NCBI GenBank assembly: GCA_009929775.1
Contig: RZZS01000022.1
Span: 1 to 35,044 of the forward strand
DNA length: 35,044 bases
Direction: 5' to 3'
DNA from: Alphaproteobacteria bacterium
Lineage (GTDB): Bacteria > Pseudomonadota > Alphaproteobacteria > Micavibrionales > Micavibrionaceae
Made by a program: the position numbers and the translations under genes. A model generated the notes under the pieces. That model ran no database searches, had not been told where the DNA came from, and worked only from the letters and a program-made list of their open reading frames with translations. Shown piece after piece: positions 7,246-16,162 of this stretch; position 1 is the stretch's first letter; each line of letters starts with the position of its first letter.

Positions 7246-9548
7246 GGCAGGTTCCTCGCGTCGAAACGCTGGCCGCGGCTGTATCGCCGCAGTTTGATAA
7301 GCGCGTGGCAGGCGAGACCCGCAATCGCGACGACGACGATTTCGCCAAGCGTATCCATGGCACGAAAATCGACGAGGATAACGTTGACGATGTTGCGACC
7401 CTTGGCCTCCGTATAGCTGTTCGCGCCGTAATAGTCGCTGACGCTGAGATCGACGGGTTCGTGCACCATGCTGAGCATCAGGGCGCTGACGCATACGCCG
7501 CTTGCGATGGCAATCGCGGCGTCCCTTATGCGACCGGCGCCGAATCCCGGCGCGTAGTTGTGGAACACCGGAAGGCGCAACGTGACGAGAGTCAGGATAA
7601 TGACGACGAGAATCTCGGTCATGAACTGGGTCATCGCCACATCCGGCGCGCTGAAAATGACGAAGAATAGCGCAATCCCCGTCCCCGCCGTCCCGAGCGC
7701 GCAGATCGCCAGCATGCGGGAATGGCTGAAGACGATCAGAAGGACCGACAGGGCGATAAAAGCACACAAAATCCACTGATAAAGCGGAATTCCCTCGATG
7801 CCGCCCAGCAGGGCGGGCGGCAGAAATGAACGGTTTAGCGCCGTGAGGCCGATCAGCCCAACGAGGGTCGAGAAAATCGTCATAACGTAAAAGCGCTGGC
7901 GACCGTTTTGCAGGACGAGCGTCAGAACTTCCGCAAGCGACAGCAGACCGTGGAGAATGCCGTCGTAAACACGGTCGGCGGTCAGGGAAAGTTTCCCGGG
8001 CGAATGGTACAGAACCCTGTGCACGGGGACGAAGAAGCGGGCAAGGGCGGCTCCGGCAAGGAGAATGCCGATCGAGATATACAGGACCGGGCCAAACCCG
8101 TGCCAGAGCGTCAGTTCAATCGTCGGCGCTTCCCTTGACAGGCTCAACGCCGCGCTTTGCAGAAGCGGGGTTATCGGAAGGAACGAGGCAAAGGGCCCTG
8201 CGATCAGGCCGAGAGCGGCCAGCAGAAGCGGCGGCACGACCATCGCCGCGGACAGCCGCTTTTTAGGCGGCGTCGCCCGGTCGCCAAAAAACGGGGAGGT
8301 CATCAGGAAGAATGCGACTCCGGCCATGAGAGCAGCCGAAACAACGACCGCGCCGGTAAACCAGAAGGTGCCTGCCGGAACCGCGAGGCTGGCCGCGATC
8401 AGTATTTCCTTGCCGATGAACCCGAAGAACGGCGGAACGCCGGCCATCGAGAGCGCTGCCAGCACGGCTGCGGCGAAGGTCCATGGCATAAAGCGACGCA
8501 ACCCCTTGAGAACGCTCCAGTCCCGGCTCCCCGCTGCCTTGTCGAGATTGCCGACGACCATGAAGAGGGCCGCCTTGTATAGCGCGTGCACGAGCAGGAA
8601 TACGAGCGCCGCCATCAGCGCTTTGCCGCTGTCCGCCGCGAGGAAAAGGGCGATTGTGCCGAGCGCCATGACGGTCGTATAGGCGAGCATCAGCTTCAGA
8701 TCCCTTTGCTTCAGCGCCTGAATGGATGACCATACAGCCGTGATTCCTCCCGTCACGGCAAGGGACCAGAACCAAAGGTCCGTGCCCGCGAGCGACGGGT
8801 GCAGGCGTGCGAGCAGGTACAGGCCGGCCTTGACCATCGTTGCGGAATGAAGGTAGGCGCTGATCGGCGTCGGGGCCGCCATGGCGTTGGGCAGCCAGAA
8901 ATGGAACGGAAACAGGGCGGACTTCGTCAAACACCCGAGCAGGACAAGCGTGAGAATGGCGCTGTAATGCGGATGATCCGTCAGGTCTCGGGTGATGATT
9001 TCCGAAAGCTGATAACTGCCTGCGGCCTCGCCCAGAAGGATAATCGCCGCCATCAGGCAAAGACCTCCGCCTGCCGTGACCAGGATTGCCTGCAGCGCGT
9101 TGCGCCGCGCCAACGCGTCTTCGTGTCGCGTGCCGATCAGGATGAAGCTCGTGATGGTCGTCAACTCCCAGAACACGAACAATGCGATCAGATGATCGGC
9201 GAGGACGAGCCCCAGCATCGCCAGCATGAAGGCGACCAGCACGATCAGGATGCGGGTGGCTTCCGGGTCGCCTCTGAAATAGGCGGACGAATAGACGAAA
9301 ATCAGCAAACCCACAAAGCTGATGACGAGGCCGAATAGAAGGGACAAACCGTCGATCCGGAACGACAGGTCGATGCCGAGCGCCGGAATCCACTCGATGG
9401 CCAGACGAATAACCTCTCCGTCCCTGGCAACGGCTGGCAGGAACCCGAGGAGCAGCACCAGAAAGAAAAAGGAAATGGCCGCTCCCACCCATGCTGCGAG
9501 GGGGCTTACCGGCAGGTGAGCCGGGAGACGCAAACGCGTCAGGTTCAT
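7242..9548 (-). CDS. mrpA: Na+/H+ antiporter subunit MrpA
   Basis: A 768-aa membrane protein, the largest Mrp subunit. The N-terminal two thirds resemble NuoL, with Glu128 in FVFWELTT, Lys209 in CLTKSALFPFHFWLP and Lys240 in ATMVKAGLYLL along the expected ion path. The C-terminal third is the MrpA-specific extension, with SAPDVAMTQFMTEIL and VVVAIAGL near the end. It starts the operon; GGAGGGG stands 4 bases upstream of its ATG and lies in the 3' arm of a short hairpin. Its ATG overlaps the stop of a 36-codon open frame (9545-9655). Confidence 0.96.
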   Translation of the reverse strand: MNLTRLRLPAHLPVSPLAAWVGAAISFFFLVLLLGFLPAVARDGEVIRLAIEWIPALGIDLSFRIDGLSLLFGLVISFVGLLIFVYSSAYFRGDPEATRILIVLVAFMLAMLGLVLADHLIALFVFWELTTITSFILIGTRHEDALARRNALQAILVTAGGGLCLMAAIILLGEAAGSYQLSEIITRDLTDHPHYSAILTLVLLGCLTKSALFPFHFWLPNAMAAPTPISAYLHSATMVKAGLYLLARLHPSLAGTDLWFWSLAVTGGITAVWSSIQALKQRDLKLMLAYTTVMALGTIALFLAADSGKALMAALVFLLVHALYKAALFMVVGNLDKAAGSRDWSVLKGLRRFMPWTFAAAVLAALSMAGVPPFFGFIGKEILIAASLAVPAGTFWFTGAVVVSAALMAGVAFFLMTSPFFGDRATPPKKRLSAAMVVPPLLLAALGLIAGPFASFLPITPLLQSAALSLSREAPTIELTLWHGFGPVLYISIGILLAGAALARFFVPVHRVLYHSPGKLSLTADRVYDGILHGLLSLAEVLTLVLQNGRQRFYVMTIFSTLVGLIGLTALNRSFLPPALLGGIEGIPLYQWILCAFIALSVLLIVFSHSRMLAICALGTAGTGIALFFVIFSAPDVAMTQFMTEILVVIILTLVTLRLPVFHNYAPGFGAGRIRDAAIAIASGVCVSALMLSMVHEPVDLSVSDYYGANSYTEAKGRNIVNVILVDFRAMDTLGEIVVVAIAGLACHALIKLRRYSRGQRFDARNLP

Positions 9549-9655
9549 CGAACCCCTCCGAGGAGGGCACGCGCGACATACGAAGCTGCTTCCGGGGAAG
9601 CTTCCGCCTGCTGGTCAATAAGGATGGTGGTCTTTCTGCATTGTGCCAGGACCAA
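9545..9655 (-). CDS. Candidate 36-aa leader peptide coupled to mrpA
   Basis: This short frame begins with TTG at 9655, 5 bases after a strong Shine-Dalgarno GGGGAGGAG (complement of 9661-9669). It encodes MVLAQCRKTTILIDQQ, then an Ala-rich part ending ALLGGVR. Its TGA shares ATGA with the mrpA start, the same overlap used at other junctions in this operon. I do not recognise a family. It could be a leader peptide that opens the mrpA ribosome binding site, a small extra subunit, or chance. The TTG start and the lack of homology knowledge keep confidence modest. Confidence 0.4.
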   Translation of the reverse strand: MVLAQCRKTTILIDQQAEASPEAASYVARALLGGVR

Positions 9656-9685
9656 AACGACTCCTCCCCGATGGTGTTTCAAACG

Positions 9686-9713
9686 AACATAGGGCGCAGG
9701 CCGCCATCGCCAA
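9686..9713 (-). promoter_or_regulatory. Candidate mrp operon promoter
   Basis: Read on the minus strand, TTGGCG (complement of 9708-9713) and TATGTT (complement of 9686-9691) are 16 bases apart. A start near 9679 would give a leader of about 130 bases containing the 36-codon frame. The rest of the gap 9714-9936 is A+T-rich around 9728-9742 and 9880-9908 and shows no other gene. Confidence 0.4.
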
Positions 9714-9936
9714 GCCGGTCCGATACGAGTTTATTTAATAGATTGAGTGTGTTGGATGAAGGCATGTGGTCTTTTCCGGGAAGTGCACCCGGCAACTGTA
9801 ATCCGTGTTCCTGTCCATAGTTACCAACCGTGCGCTACCCAAAATCGCCGCCGATGGTGGAAAGAACGTATTGAATAGGTTTGATGACAATTATTAATAT
9901 TTTTAATCGACAAGCGACATCGAAACGCCAGAAGTT

Positions 9937-9961
9937 GGGCGCGCAGCATTACCGCGCGCCC
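9937..9961 (-). terminator. 3' hairpin of the V-ATPase operon (weak terminator candidate)
   Basis: A perfect 8-bp stem (GGGCGCGC 9937-9944, GCGCGCCC 9954-9961) with a 9-base loop lies 9 bases beyond the ntpA stop. On the minus strand it is followed by AACTTC rather than a T-run, so it may protect the 3' end of the mRNA instead of terminating. No better terminator is seen before mrpA. Confidence 0.4.
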
Positions 9962-9970
9962 TTTCATACA

Positions 9971-11791
9971 TTATGCCGCTTCCGGCAGGCCTTTCGCCAG
10001 ATGCTCGGCGGCGAGGGACTTGATTTCATCCATATACTGGTGGTACTCGGCGCTCCCGTGCACGGCGTAGTTCAGATTCTTGTACAGACCGGTAAGCCTG
10101 GTAAAGAAACGGCGCGCGGTCTCCTTGTCCGGGAAGCTGTAATCCTCTTCCACCAGTTCGCTGAGTAGCATGAAGCTCTCTTTCTGGCGCTGCATCGGGC
10201 AGGCGACGTCGACCTTGTCGAAGGCGTCCTGTTGCAGGAAGACCATATCCACGAACAACGCTTTCTGGAACACAACGAAGTCTTCGGTGGAAATGCCTTC
10301 CTCGCCGGTGACCTGCATCATCTTCCCGATCTTGTCACCCTGATCGAGCAGGGACTGGGCTGCCGCCACTTTGTCCGACCAGCCTTTGGCGAGATTGGAG
10401 TCATACCACTTCGACAACTGGCCATGATAGCGCGACCAGGAAATCAGCGGATCGATGGCCGGGAAAAAGCGCTTGTAGGCCCGGTCGTAGCTAAGGCCGA
10501 GGAAGCACTTGACCGTCCGCAGGGTCGCCTGCGTCACCGGCTCCTCGAAGTTGCCGCCTGCCGGAGAAACCGCGCCGACGATGCTCAGGCTGCCTTCGCT
10601 GCCATCGTTGTTGCGGAACTTGCCTGCCCGCTCGTAAAGGCCGCGGATGGACGAATCAAGATAGGCCGGGAACGCCTCTTCGCCCGGGATCTCTTCAAGG
10701 CGGCCCGAGGTCTCGCGGAGCGCCTGCGCCCAGCGCGAGGTTGAATCGGCCAGAACCAGAACCCGGTATCCCATTTGGCGGTAAAACTCGCCGAGGGTCA
10801 GGCCCGTATAGATCGAGGCCTCCCGGGCAGCCACCGGCATTGAGGATGTATTACAGATAATGATGGTCCGGTCCATCAGGCTGCCTTCGGTCTGAGGATC
10901 TTTAAGCTCCGGAAACTCAACGATAGTTTCCACAACTTCGCCGGCCCGTTCGCCGCAAGCGACTACAATCACGATATCGACCGCTGCGTACTTCGCCAGC
11001 AAATGTTGCAACACGGTCTTCCCCGCGCCAAAAGGTCCGGGCACGCAAGCAGTCCCGCCCTCCGCGACAGGGAAGAAGGTGTCGACGATCCGCTGGCCCG
11101 TCATCAGAGGTGTTTCCGGGAACAGGCGCTCGGTCTTGTACTGCTCAAGCATCCGGGCTGGAATGGGACGCCGCACCGGCCAGGTCTGGATCATTGTAAT
11201 GTCTTTGGTCTCGTCGTGCGTCTCGAGGCGGGCGACGACCGTATCCGGTGTAAAAGTTCCCTCCTGTATCCAGCTGACCTTGGCTTCGCCGCGCAGATTG
11301 AACGGGGCCATGATTTTAATCGTGTAGCGTCCTTCCGGCACGGTGCCCAGGACATCCCCCGCCTGTACCTTGTCGCCGACCTTGCGGGTGGGTGTGAAAG
11401 CCCACTTTTTCGCCGGATCTGTGGCAGGGTAGGTCACGCCGCGCGGCAGGAAGAATCCGTGCGCATCGGCAATATTGTGCAGCGGGTTTTGCAGCCCGTC
11501 GTAAACCTGTCCGAGAAGGCCGGGCCCGAGGGCGATGGACAGCATCTCGCCGCTGCCTTCGATCGGGTCGCCGACGGCCACGCCGCGGGTGTCTTCGTAA
11601 ACCTGAATGTCGGCGCGGTTTCCTTTGACCCGCAGAATTTCGGCTTTCAGCTTCACCGTTTCGCCTCGTGTATCCTTCGAGCAAACGTAAACGACTTCGT
11701 TTTTCATCAAGCCGCGAATGCCTGTGGTTTCGATGGACAGAACATCATCGTTGACCGCCACCACTCTTGCTACCTGCTGTGCCTTTTCCAT
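9971..11791 (-). CDS. ntpA: V/A-type ATPase catalytic subunit A
   Basis: A 606-aa catalytic subunit that hydrolyses or makes ATP in the peripheral V1/A1 headpiece. The P-loop GPFGAGKT is at 252-259, the catalytic glutamate is in ACGERAGE (Glu281), and later motifs MPVAAREAS and GRLEEIPGEEAFPAYL are canonical. The non-homologous bulge region typical of A subunits, absent from F-type beta, spans about 115-190. The start at 11791 (MEKAQQ) is preferred because AAGAAGGA stands 7 bases upstream; an in-frame TTG at 11809 overlaps that site. It is the last gene of the operon, whereas in many bacterial operons of this type A precedes B. Confidence 0.97.
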   Translation of the reverse strand: MEKAQQVARVVAVNDDVLSIETTGIRGLMKNEVVYVCSKDTRGETVKLKAEILRVKGNRADIQVYEDTRGVAVGDPIEGSGEMLSIALGPGLLGQVYDGLQNPLHNIADAHGFFLPRGVTYPATDPAKKWAFTPTRKVGDKVQAGDVLGTVPEGRYTIKIMAPFNLRGEAKVSWIQEGTFTPDTVVARLETHDETKDITMIQTWPVRRPIPARMLEQYKTERLFPETPLMTGQRIVDTFFPVAEGGTACVPGPFGAGKTVLQHLLAKYAAVDIVIVVACGERAGEVVETIVEFPELKDPQTEGSLMDRTIIICNTSSMPVAAREASIYTGLTLGEFYRQMGYRVLVLADSTSRWAQALRETSGRLEEIPGEEAFPAYLDSSIRGLYERAGKFRNNDGSEGSLSIVGAVSPAGGNFEEPVTQATLRTVKCFLGLSYDRAYKRFFPAIDPLISWSRYHGQLSKWYDSNLAKGWSDKVAAAQSLLDQGDKIGKMMQVTGEEGISTEDFVVFQKALFVDMVFLQQDAFDKVDVACPMQRQKESFMLLSELVEEDYSFPDKETARRFFTRLTGLYKNLNYAVHGSAEYHQYMDEIKSLAAEHLAKGLPEAA

Positions 11792-11830
11792 GTCGTTATC
11801 CTTCTTCAACTTTTGTCGTCAGTTTTTATT

Positions 11831-12529
11831 TCAGGTGGCTCCGCCTTCGAACAGTTTCCCGGCTCCGGCCATAACGGTTTCCTCGACCAGCGCCTGCACC
11901 CTGCTGGCGGCCACGGACGCGTCGTGAGCGCAGAAGCGGCGAATCAACTCCCATTGCAGAACGTAAAGAAAAACATCGGTCCGGCTATATATCTGGCCGC
12001 TTCGCGCTCTTGTAATGATGTTCCAGCTGTTTCGCAGCATCAGTTTCTCGAGTTCCTTCGCTTCCCGAAGGTCGAAAAGCCGTCTGGCCCGAACGATCCA
12101 CGGTTCCCGGTATTCCAGCCCCAGATAGGGCTGTGACCAGTTGAACCGCCCCTGAATGGCGGCGTCGCCAAAACCGAAATCTTCCTGCGGACCGGGGCAG
12201 TCTTTCCCCGCACTGCGCCGACGAAGCAGCGCCATGGCGGTCCTCTTCTCGAGAATTTCGAGCAGGACCTCCCTTAAAACCCGGTCGTCGATCTCATCCA
12301 GCGTCCGGCGCATTTTGCCGAGCAGAACCTGCTCTTCCTCATCACCATGACGCAGCCGGATCAGCCAGCGGGCTTTGGCGATCTGTTCCCGGTCTTCCTC
12401 CGAAAGCATCTCAAGGCACTTCGCCAGATCTTCGGATGTGAAGGGCAGTGACGTGTACTTGTCCACCCCCGTGAAGACCGGCAGAACGCTCAGGAAAAAG
12501 ACGTATATGTTCGAATGCGTTGAAGACAT
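11831..12529 (-). CDS. DUF2764 protein of the V-type ATPase operon
   Basis: A 232-aa soluble protein between ntpE and ntpA. The N-terminus (IYVFFLSVLPVF, then LPFTSEDLAKCLEMLSEEDRE) fits the DUF2764 family, found between E and A in V-type ATPase operons of Chlamydiae, Bacteroidetes and Spirochaetes. It is rich in Arg and Glu and predicted helical, with FNWSQPYLGLEYREPWIVRA at 129-148. These operons lack a recognisable C/d subunit, so the protein may act as the central-stalk connector; that is inference. Family assignment rests on pattern and position, not on a search. Confidence 0.75.
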   Translation of the reverse strand: MSSTHSNIYVFFLSVLPVFTGVDKYTSLPFTSEDLAKCLEMLSEEDREQIAKARWLIRLRHGDEEEQVLLGKMRRTLDEIDDRVLREVLLEILEKRTAMALLRRRSAGKDCPGPQEDFGFGDAAIQGRFNWSQPYLGLEYREPWIVRARRLFDLREAKELEKLMLRNSWNIITRARSGQIYSRTDVFLYVLQWELIRRFCAHDASVAASRVQALVEETVMAGAGKLFEGGAT

Positions 12530-12550
12530 GGGATCTTTTCGCCTTTCGGA

Positions 12551-13270
12551 CTAGCTCCTGATCAGACCTTCAACGAGGGCCCGGAACCGCGGCTGGAGGT
12601 GAGCCAGCAGCAGGTCGGCGATGTCCTCGTCCGTCAGCGCCAGTTCCAGCCCGCGCTGGTCGGCCCGCACGCGGATACCGGCGCGGCGGTCCGGGCGAAG
12701 CTGCAGATCGACGCCGTCCCGCAGCATCTTCGCGGCCTTTTCCGCTACGAAGTACGCCAGCGTGCCTTCTTCGGCCTTCTCTGTGTTTTTGCGCAACTGC
12801 TCAAGCGTGACAGGCTGCGATGGCAGGCCGATGGTAAGCTTGTCGTCCTTGCCAATCCTCGCCGCCTCGGTTGCCTTGCCAGCCACTGCAACGATCAGGT
12901 TCTGCAGCGTTGGTCCGCCGTTCAACTCCTGCGTAATTTCAGTACGCAGCAGGTTGGCGAACGACTGCCCAAGCTGTTCCTTGACCGACAAAAGCGCATC
13001 CCTGACCGCAACCCGAACCGAATCCTCGGCGGCCTGACGCAGGCGGGCCGATTCCTGTTCGGCGTCCGCGATCGTTGCTTCTGCCTGCTTGCGGGCGCTC
13101 GCAAGAATTTCCTGCGCTTCCCGTTCGGCCTGTTCGACGATCAGGTGTGCTTCCTTTCGGCCCTGCTCGATGCCGTCCTCGCGCAGGCGGCTTACCAGTC
13201 GGCCCACACCGTAGGCCACGGCGTCGGACCCTTCGGCGGGAGCGATTTGGGCCTCATTGTCAGTTGTCAT
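12551..13270 (-). CDS. ntpE: V/A-type ATPase peripheral-stalk subunit E
   Basis: A 239-aa protein with a long N-terminal helix (about residues 25-105) of alternating charged residues, including EQGRKEAHLIVEQAEREA, and a C-terminal globular part with LALTDEDIADLLLAHLQPRF. This is the build of subunit E, the outer stalk that holds the headpiece against subunit I. No separate G/H partner is visible. The start at 13270 follows AAGGA at about 9 bases; the gap from ntpK is 35 bases. Confidence 0.88.
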   Translation of the reverse strand: MTTDNEAQIAPAEGSDAVAYGVGRLVSRLREDGIEQGRKEAHLIVEQAEREAQEILASARKQAEATIADAEQESARLRQAAEDSVRVAVRDALLSVKEQLGQSFANLLRTEITQELNGGPTLQNLIVAVAGKATEAARIGKDDKLTIGLPSQPVTLEQLRKNTEKAEEGTLAYFVAEKAAKMLRDGVDLQLRPDRRAGIRVRADQRGLELALTDEDIADLLLAHLQPRFRALVEGLIRS

Positions 13271-13305
13271 AGCGAACCATCCTTAAGTTAATTTGGCCGG
13301 CACTA

Positions 13306-13746
13306 TCAAATGCCGGCGCTGATGACCAGGGCGAAGATGAAGGCGAACACGGCGAAGCCTTCGACGATCGCGGCCGGAGCCACGGAGATACCGAACACTT
13401 CCGGCTTGTTCTTGGCGACATTGATCGCGGCCGCGCAGCACTGGCCCTGACGCATGGCGCTCAGCAAAAGCGCAACCGCCGTCAGCATGCCGATCGCGAA
13501 AAGCGCCGGCGCATTTTCCGGGGTGACTTCACGGTTCAGCGTGAACATGACCACAATCCCGTAAATCGTCTGGGAGGAGGCCATGGCCGCCAGACCCATG
13601 AAACGGCCGTACCCGCCGTCGACATCGCTCAGCGCGCCGATCGCGGCGTGACCGGCGATCGAACAGCCGATGATACTGCCGATCGCTCCGAGCGCCATCG
13701 GCCCGAAAATCCCGGTCCAGCCGAGAATCATCATAATACTATCCAT
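13306..13746 (-). CDS. ntpK: V/A-type ATPase rotor-ring subunit K (c), Na+-type signature
   Basis: A 146-aa, four-helix proteolipid made of two fused hairpins. Only the last helix carries the ion-binding carboxylate, Glu129 in AAIVEGFAVFAF. The Na+ ligand set of Enterococcus hirae NtpK (Leu61, Thr64, Gln65, Gln110, Glu139, with Tyr68) maps to Met57-position hydrophobic, Ser58, Gln59, Gln100, Glu129 and Tyr62. The motifs are MASSQTIYG and RQGQCCAAAINVAKNKPE. The first hairpin has Gln where a proton-type ring would have a carboxylate. I infer Na+ translocation. Its start overlaps the ntpI end by 8 bases. Confidence 0.93.
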   Translation of the reverse strand: MDSIMMILGWTGIFGPMALGAIGSIIGCSIAGHAAIGALSDVDGGYGRFMGLAAMASSQTIYGIVVMFTLNREVTPENAPALFAIGMLTAVALLLSAMRQGQCCAAAINVAKNKPEVFGISVAPAAIVEGFAVFAFIFALVISAGI

Positions 13747-15541
13747 TGACGTACTTCTCCTTTTTTTCGAACGTTATGAATGGCTTGCCTTCGTCACGCA
13801 GACTCCAGCCGAAGAACTCGATCATGTTCAGCCTCAGCCCGTGAATGACGCCGCTGACGAGCGCCAGCAGGAAGTTGAGGCCGTGGCCGAGAACCAGAAT
13901 GACGATCGCCAGTACGGCACCGAACTCAGGCACGGCCACCCGCACCTGCCCGGCCAGATCGTTGAAGGTCAGTGCTAGCGCCGCGCTCGCGAGACCGAGC
14001 GCGAACAGACGCAGATAGCTCAGAACGTCGCCGAATGCCTTGGATACGCCGGTCAGTGCAAGAAAGCCGTCCGCCATCCGCATCAGCAGGGATTTCAGAT
14101 TTTCGATCCTGCGCTGGCTGGTGAAGAGAAAGACCAGTGTGAGGCCGCCAGCCAGAGTGGCGATCCCGGTCTGGTAGATGTCGCCGGTCCGGTCCCCGAA
14201 ACCGGCCCAGATCAATGACGCGCCGAGCAGCGTAACAAGCCAGCCAAAGGGCGAAAGCATGTTCCACGTGCCGCGTAACTGCCAGGCATGTACCAAATTG
14301 GCGACCATGACGTGGATAATCCCGATGGAGATCGTCAGATTTTGCATCGCCGTATAGTCGTTCATATCAAGAATATCAAGCCGCTTCAGAGCCGGGGTCG
14401 GTGGCTCGAGCCCGAAATAGCTTCCGATCAGAACCCCGTATACTGCCGAGGAAATCGAAAGCAGGATTCCTATCCGGCGAACCCGCAGACCGGTCTTCGA
14501 ACGGCCCAGCTTGCGCCAGAACAGAATGACCGCCAGCGCCAGCAAGAGCGCATAGCCGGCGTCCGAAACGATCAACGCAAAGAAAATCGCGAAGCTAAAC
14601 AGCAGGATCGAAGAGGGATCCCAGCTTCGATAGGCCGGAGTCTGATAGAAATTGACCAGATCTTCGCCCGGCGCCCAAAATTCCGTATTCTTTAACAGCG
14701 TTGGCGGTGTATCTTCCGGTTCCGGTTCGCTGATTTCCATCATCATGTCGAACCGGTCGGTCAGGGATTTCAATTCTTTAACCTGATCGGCGGCAGCCCA
14801 CGCACGCAGCGCGAAGAGCTGATCGTCGGCATAGCTTTCCCGTTCGACCCTCGTGCGCGCGGCATCGTCCTGGTGCCGGGCGATGGTTTTTTGCAGAAGG
14901 TATGCCCAGCGTGTGAGGCTCTGCCGCTCCGCTTCCAGCATGTCCAGTTCGACCTTGGCCTGTTCCAAATCCCGGTATAGCTCTGAAAGCGGCTTGCGGC
15001 CGATTGTGGCACGCTGCACCGGAAGATCGCGGTTCCGCGGCTCGTCTTTGGCGACAATCACCACATAGGCGTATTTCTTGCAGGTATGGACCACTTCATG
15101 ACAGTAGCCAGCCTTTGTAAAAGCCTTCCTTTTGCCGTGGGGTACCTTGTAAAACCAAAGGCGCAGGCCTGCCAGTTCCTCCGGGGGAGGCATGGTGAAA
15201 TCGCCCCATGGCTTGACTTCCTTGATCCGGTTTCGCAGGAAGGCTATCCGGTCGCGGATGGCCAGCAGCTTTTCCTGGTTGGCAAGGGCCTCGGTCGTTA
15301 CCTGCTTTTCGTCGAAAAGGCTTTCGTCCCGAACCTGATGTTTTCGCTTTCCCTTGGAGCGGGAAATATAGGACCAGGCCTTGAGCGTATCTGCGCTGAC
15401 TGTCCGGTCAAACATACCGGCCTCGTCCGGGCGTAACGGTACGACGTGGACCCGACCGATGTCCTGCAGAGACTGAAGGAGCGCCGCGCGGTCCTCGCGC
15501 AACGCCACCATGTCGACTTTTTTCAGCTTGACGATACTCAT
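13739..15541 (-). CDS. ntpI: V/A-type ATPase stator subunit I (a)
   Basis: A 600-aa subunit with a soluble, charged, coiled-coil-rich N-terminal half (to about residue 310) and a C-terminal domain of seven or eight membrane helices. The essential arginine lies in VLSYLRLFALGLA (Arg511), and the second conserved segment HGLRLNMIEFFGW (567-579) is present. It forms the ion half-channels against the K ring and anchors the peripheral stalks. Its ATG shares ATGA with the ntpD stop. Confidence 0.95.
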   Translation of the reverse strand: MSIVKLKKVDMVALREDRAALLQSLQDIGRVHVVPLRPDEAGMFDRTVSADTLKAWSYISRSKGKRKHQVRDESLFDEKQVTTEALANQEKLLAIRDRIAFLRNRIKEVKPWGDFTMPPPEELAGLRLWFYKVPHGKRKAFTKAGYCHEVVHTCKKYAYVVIVAKDEPRNRDLPVQRATIGRKPLSELYRDLEQAKVELDMLEAERQSLTRWAYLLQKTIARHQDDAARTRVERESYADDQLFALRAWAAADQVKELKSLTDRFDMMMEISEPEPEDTPPTLLKNTEFWAPGEDLVNFYQTPAYRSWDPSSILLFSFAIFFALIVSDAGYALLLALAVILFWRKLGRSKTGLRVRRIGILLSISSAVYGVLIGSYFGLEPPTPALKRLDILDMNDYTAMQNLTISIGIIHVMVANLVHAWQLRGTWNMLSPFGWLVTLLGASLIWAGFGDRTGDIYQTGIATLAGGLTLVFLFTSQRRIENLKSLLMRMADGFLALTGVSKAFGDVLSYLRLFALGLASAALALTFNDLAGQVRVAVPEFGAVLAIVILVLGHGLNFLLALVSGVIHGLRLNMIEFFGWSLRDEGKPFITFEKKEKYVNG

Positions 15542-16137
15542 GCCGCTTCCGCCTGCCCTCTGCTCTTTGCGAGCTTGGCCCGCACGATTCCCGCGCGTTC
15601 CTCGTCCGCCAGATAGATTTTGATCTTCTTGATGTCCGCCTGCGTTTCGGGGATCAGGACCTTGTCGAACAGGTTGACCCTTTGGGTAACCTTGCGCACG
15701 GCAATCTCCAGAAGGCGCAGCCGTTCTTCCGCCACCTGTCTTTGCAGACGCAGCCGGACGAGGTCCTTAAGCTTGTAAACGAGAATGTCGATCCATTGCG
15801 GCTGGGCGAACCAGCTGTATTCCTGCTGAACGAGGTCAAAGTCACGCAGAACCGGGAGGCGGGTGCCAAGCACGTTCTGCTCGCCGATATCGACTTTTTC
15901 CAGCCGGATCAGGCCGTCGAGCTTGAGCTTCCGGTCACCCACCATCGGGATCTGTTCGCCGATATCGCCGCTGAGTGCCTCGTAGTCGGCAATAAGTTTT
16001 TCAATTTGCGTGGCTTCTCGCGCCTTTTCGACAAGAAGCTGCTGACGCTTCATTTCCAGCGTCGGCAAAAAGCGCTTGTACAGCTTGAGCTGCTTGTTCT
16101 TCTGGTTCAGCGCACTTTTGTTAAGCGTGGATGCCAT
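15538..16137 (-). CDS. ntpD: V/A-type ATPase central-shaft subunit D
   Basis: A 199-aa protein with the two long helices of subunit D at its ends (residues about 10-75 and 125-199) and conserved starting segments (NKSALNQKNKQLKLYKRFLPTL at 6-27, cited by position only for its K/L-rich spacing). It is the rotor shaft inside the A/B headpiece. No separate subunit F is found in the operon. The 25-base gap from ntpB holds no good Shine-Dalgarno sequence, so translation may depend on coupling. Confidence 0.9.
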   Translation of the reverse strand: MASTLNKSALNQKNKQLKLYKRFLPTLEMKRQQLLVEKAREATQIEKLIADYEALSGDIGEQIPMVGDRKLKLDGLIRLEKVDIGEQNVLGTRLPVLRDFDLVQQEYSWFAQPQWIDILVYKLKDLVRLRLQRQVAEERLRLLEIAVRKVTQRVNLFDKVLIPETQADIKKIKIYLADEERAGIVRAKLAKSRGQAEAA

Positions 16138-16162
16138 TGTTTTGTGTCTGTTACGCGATTAA

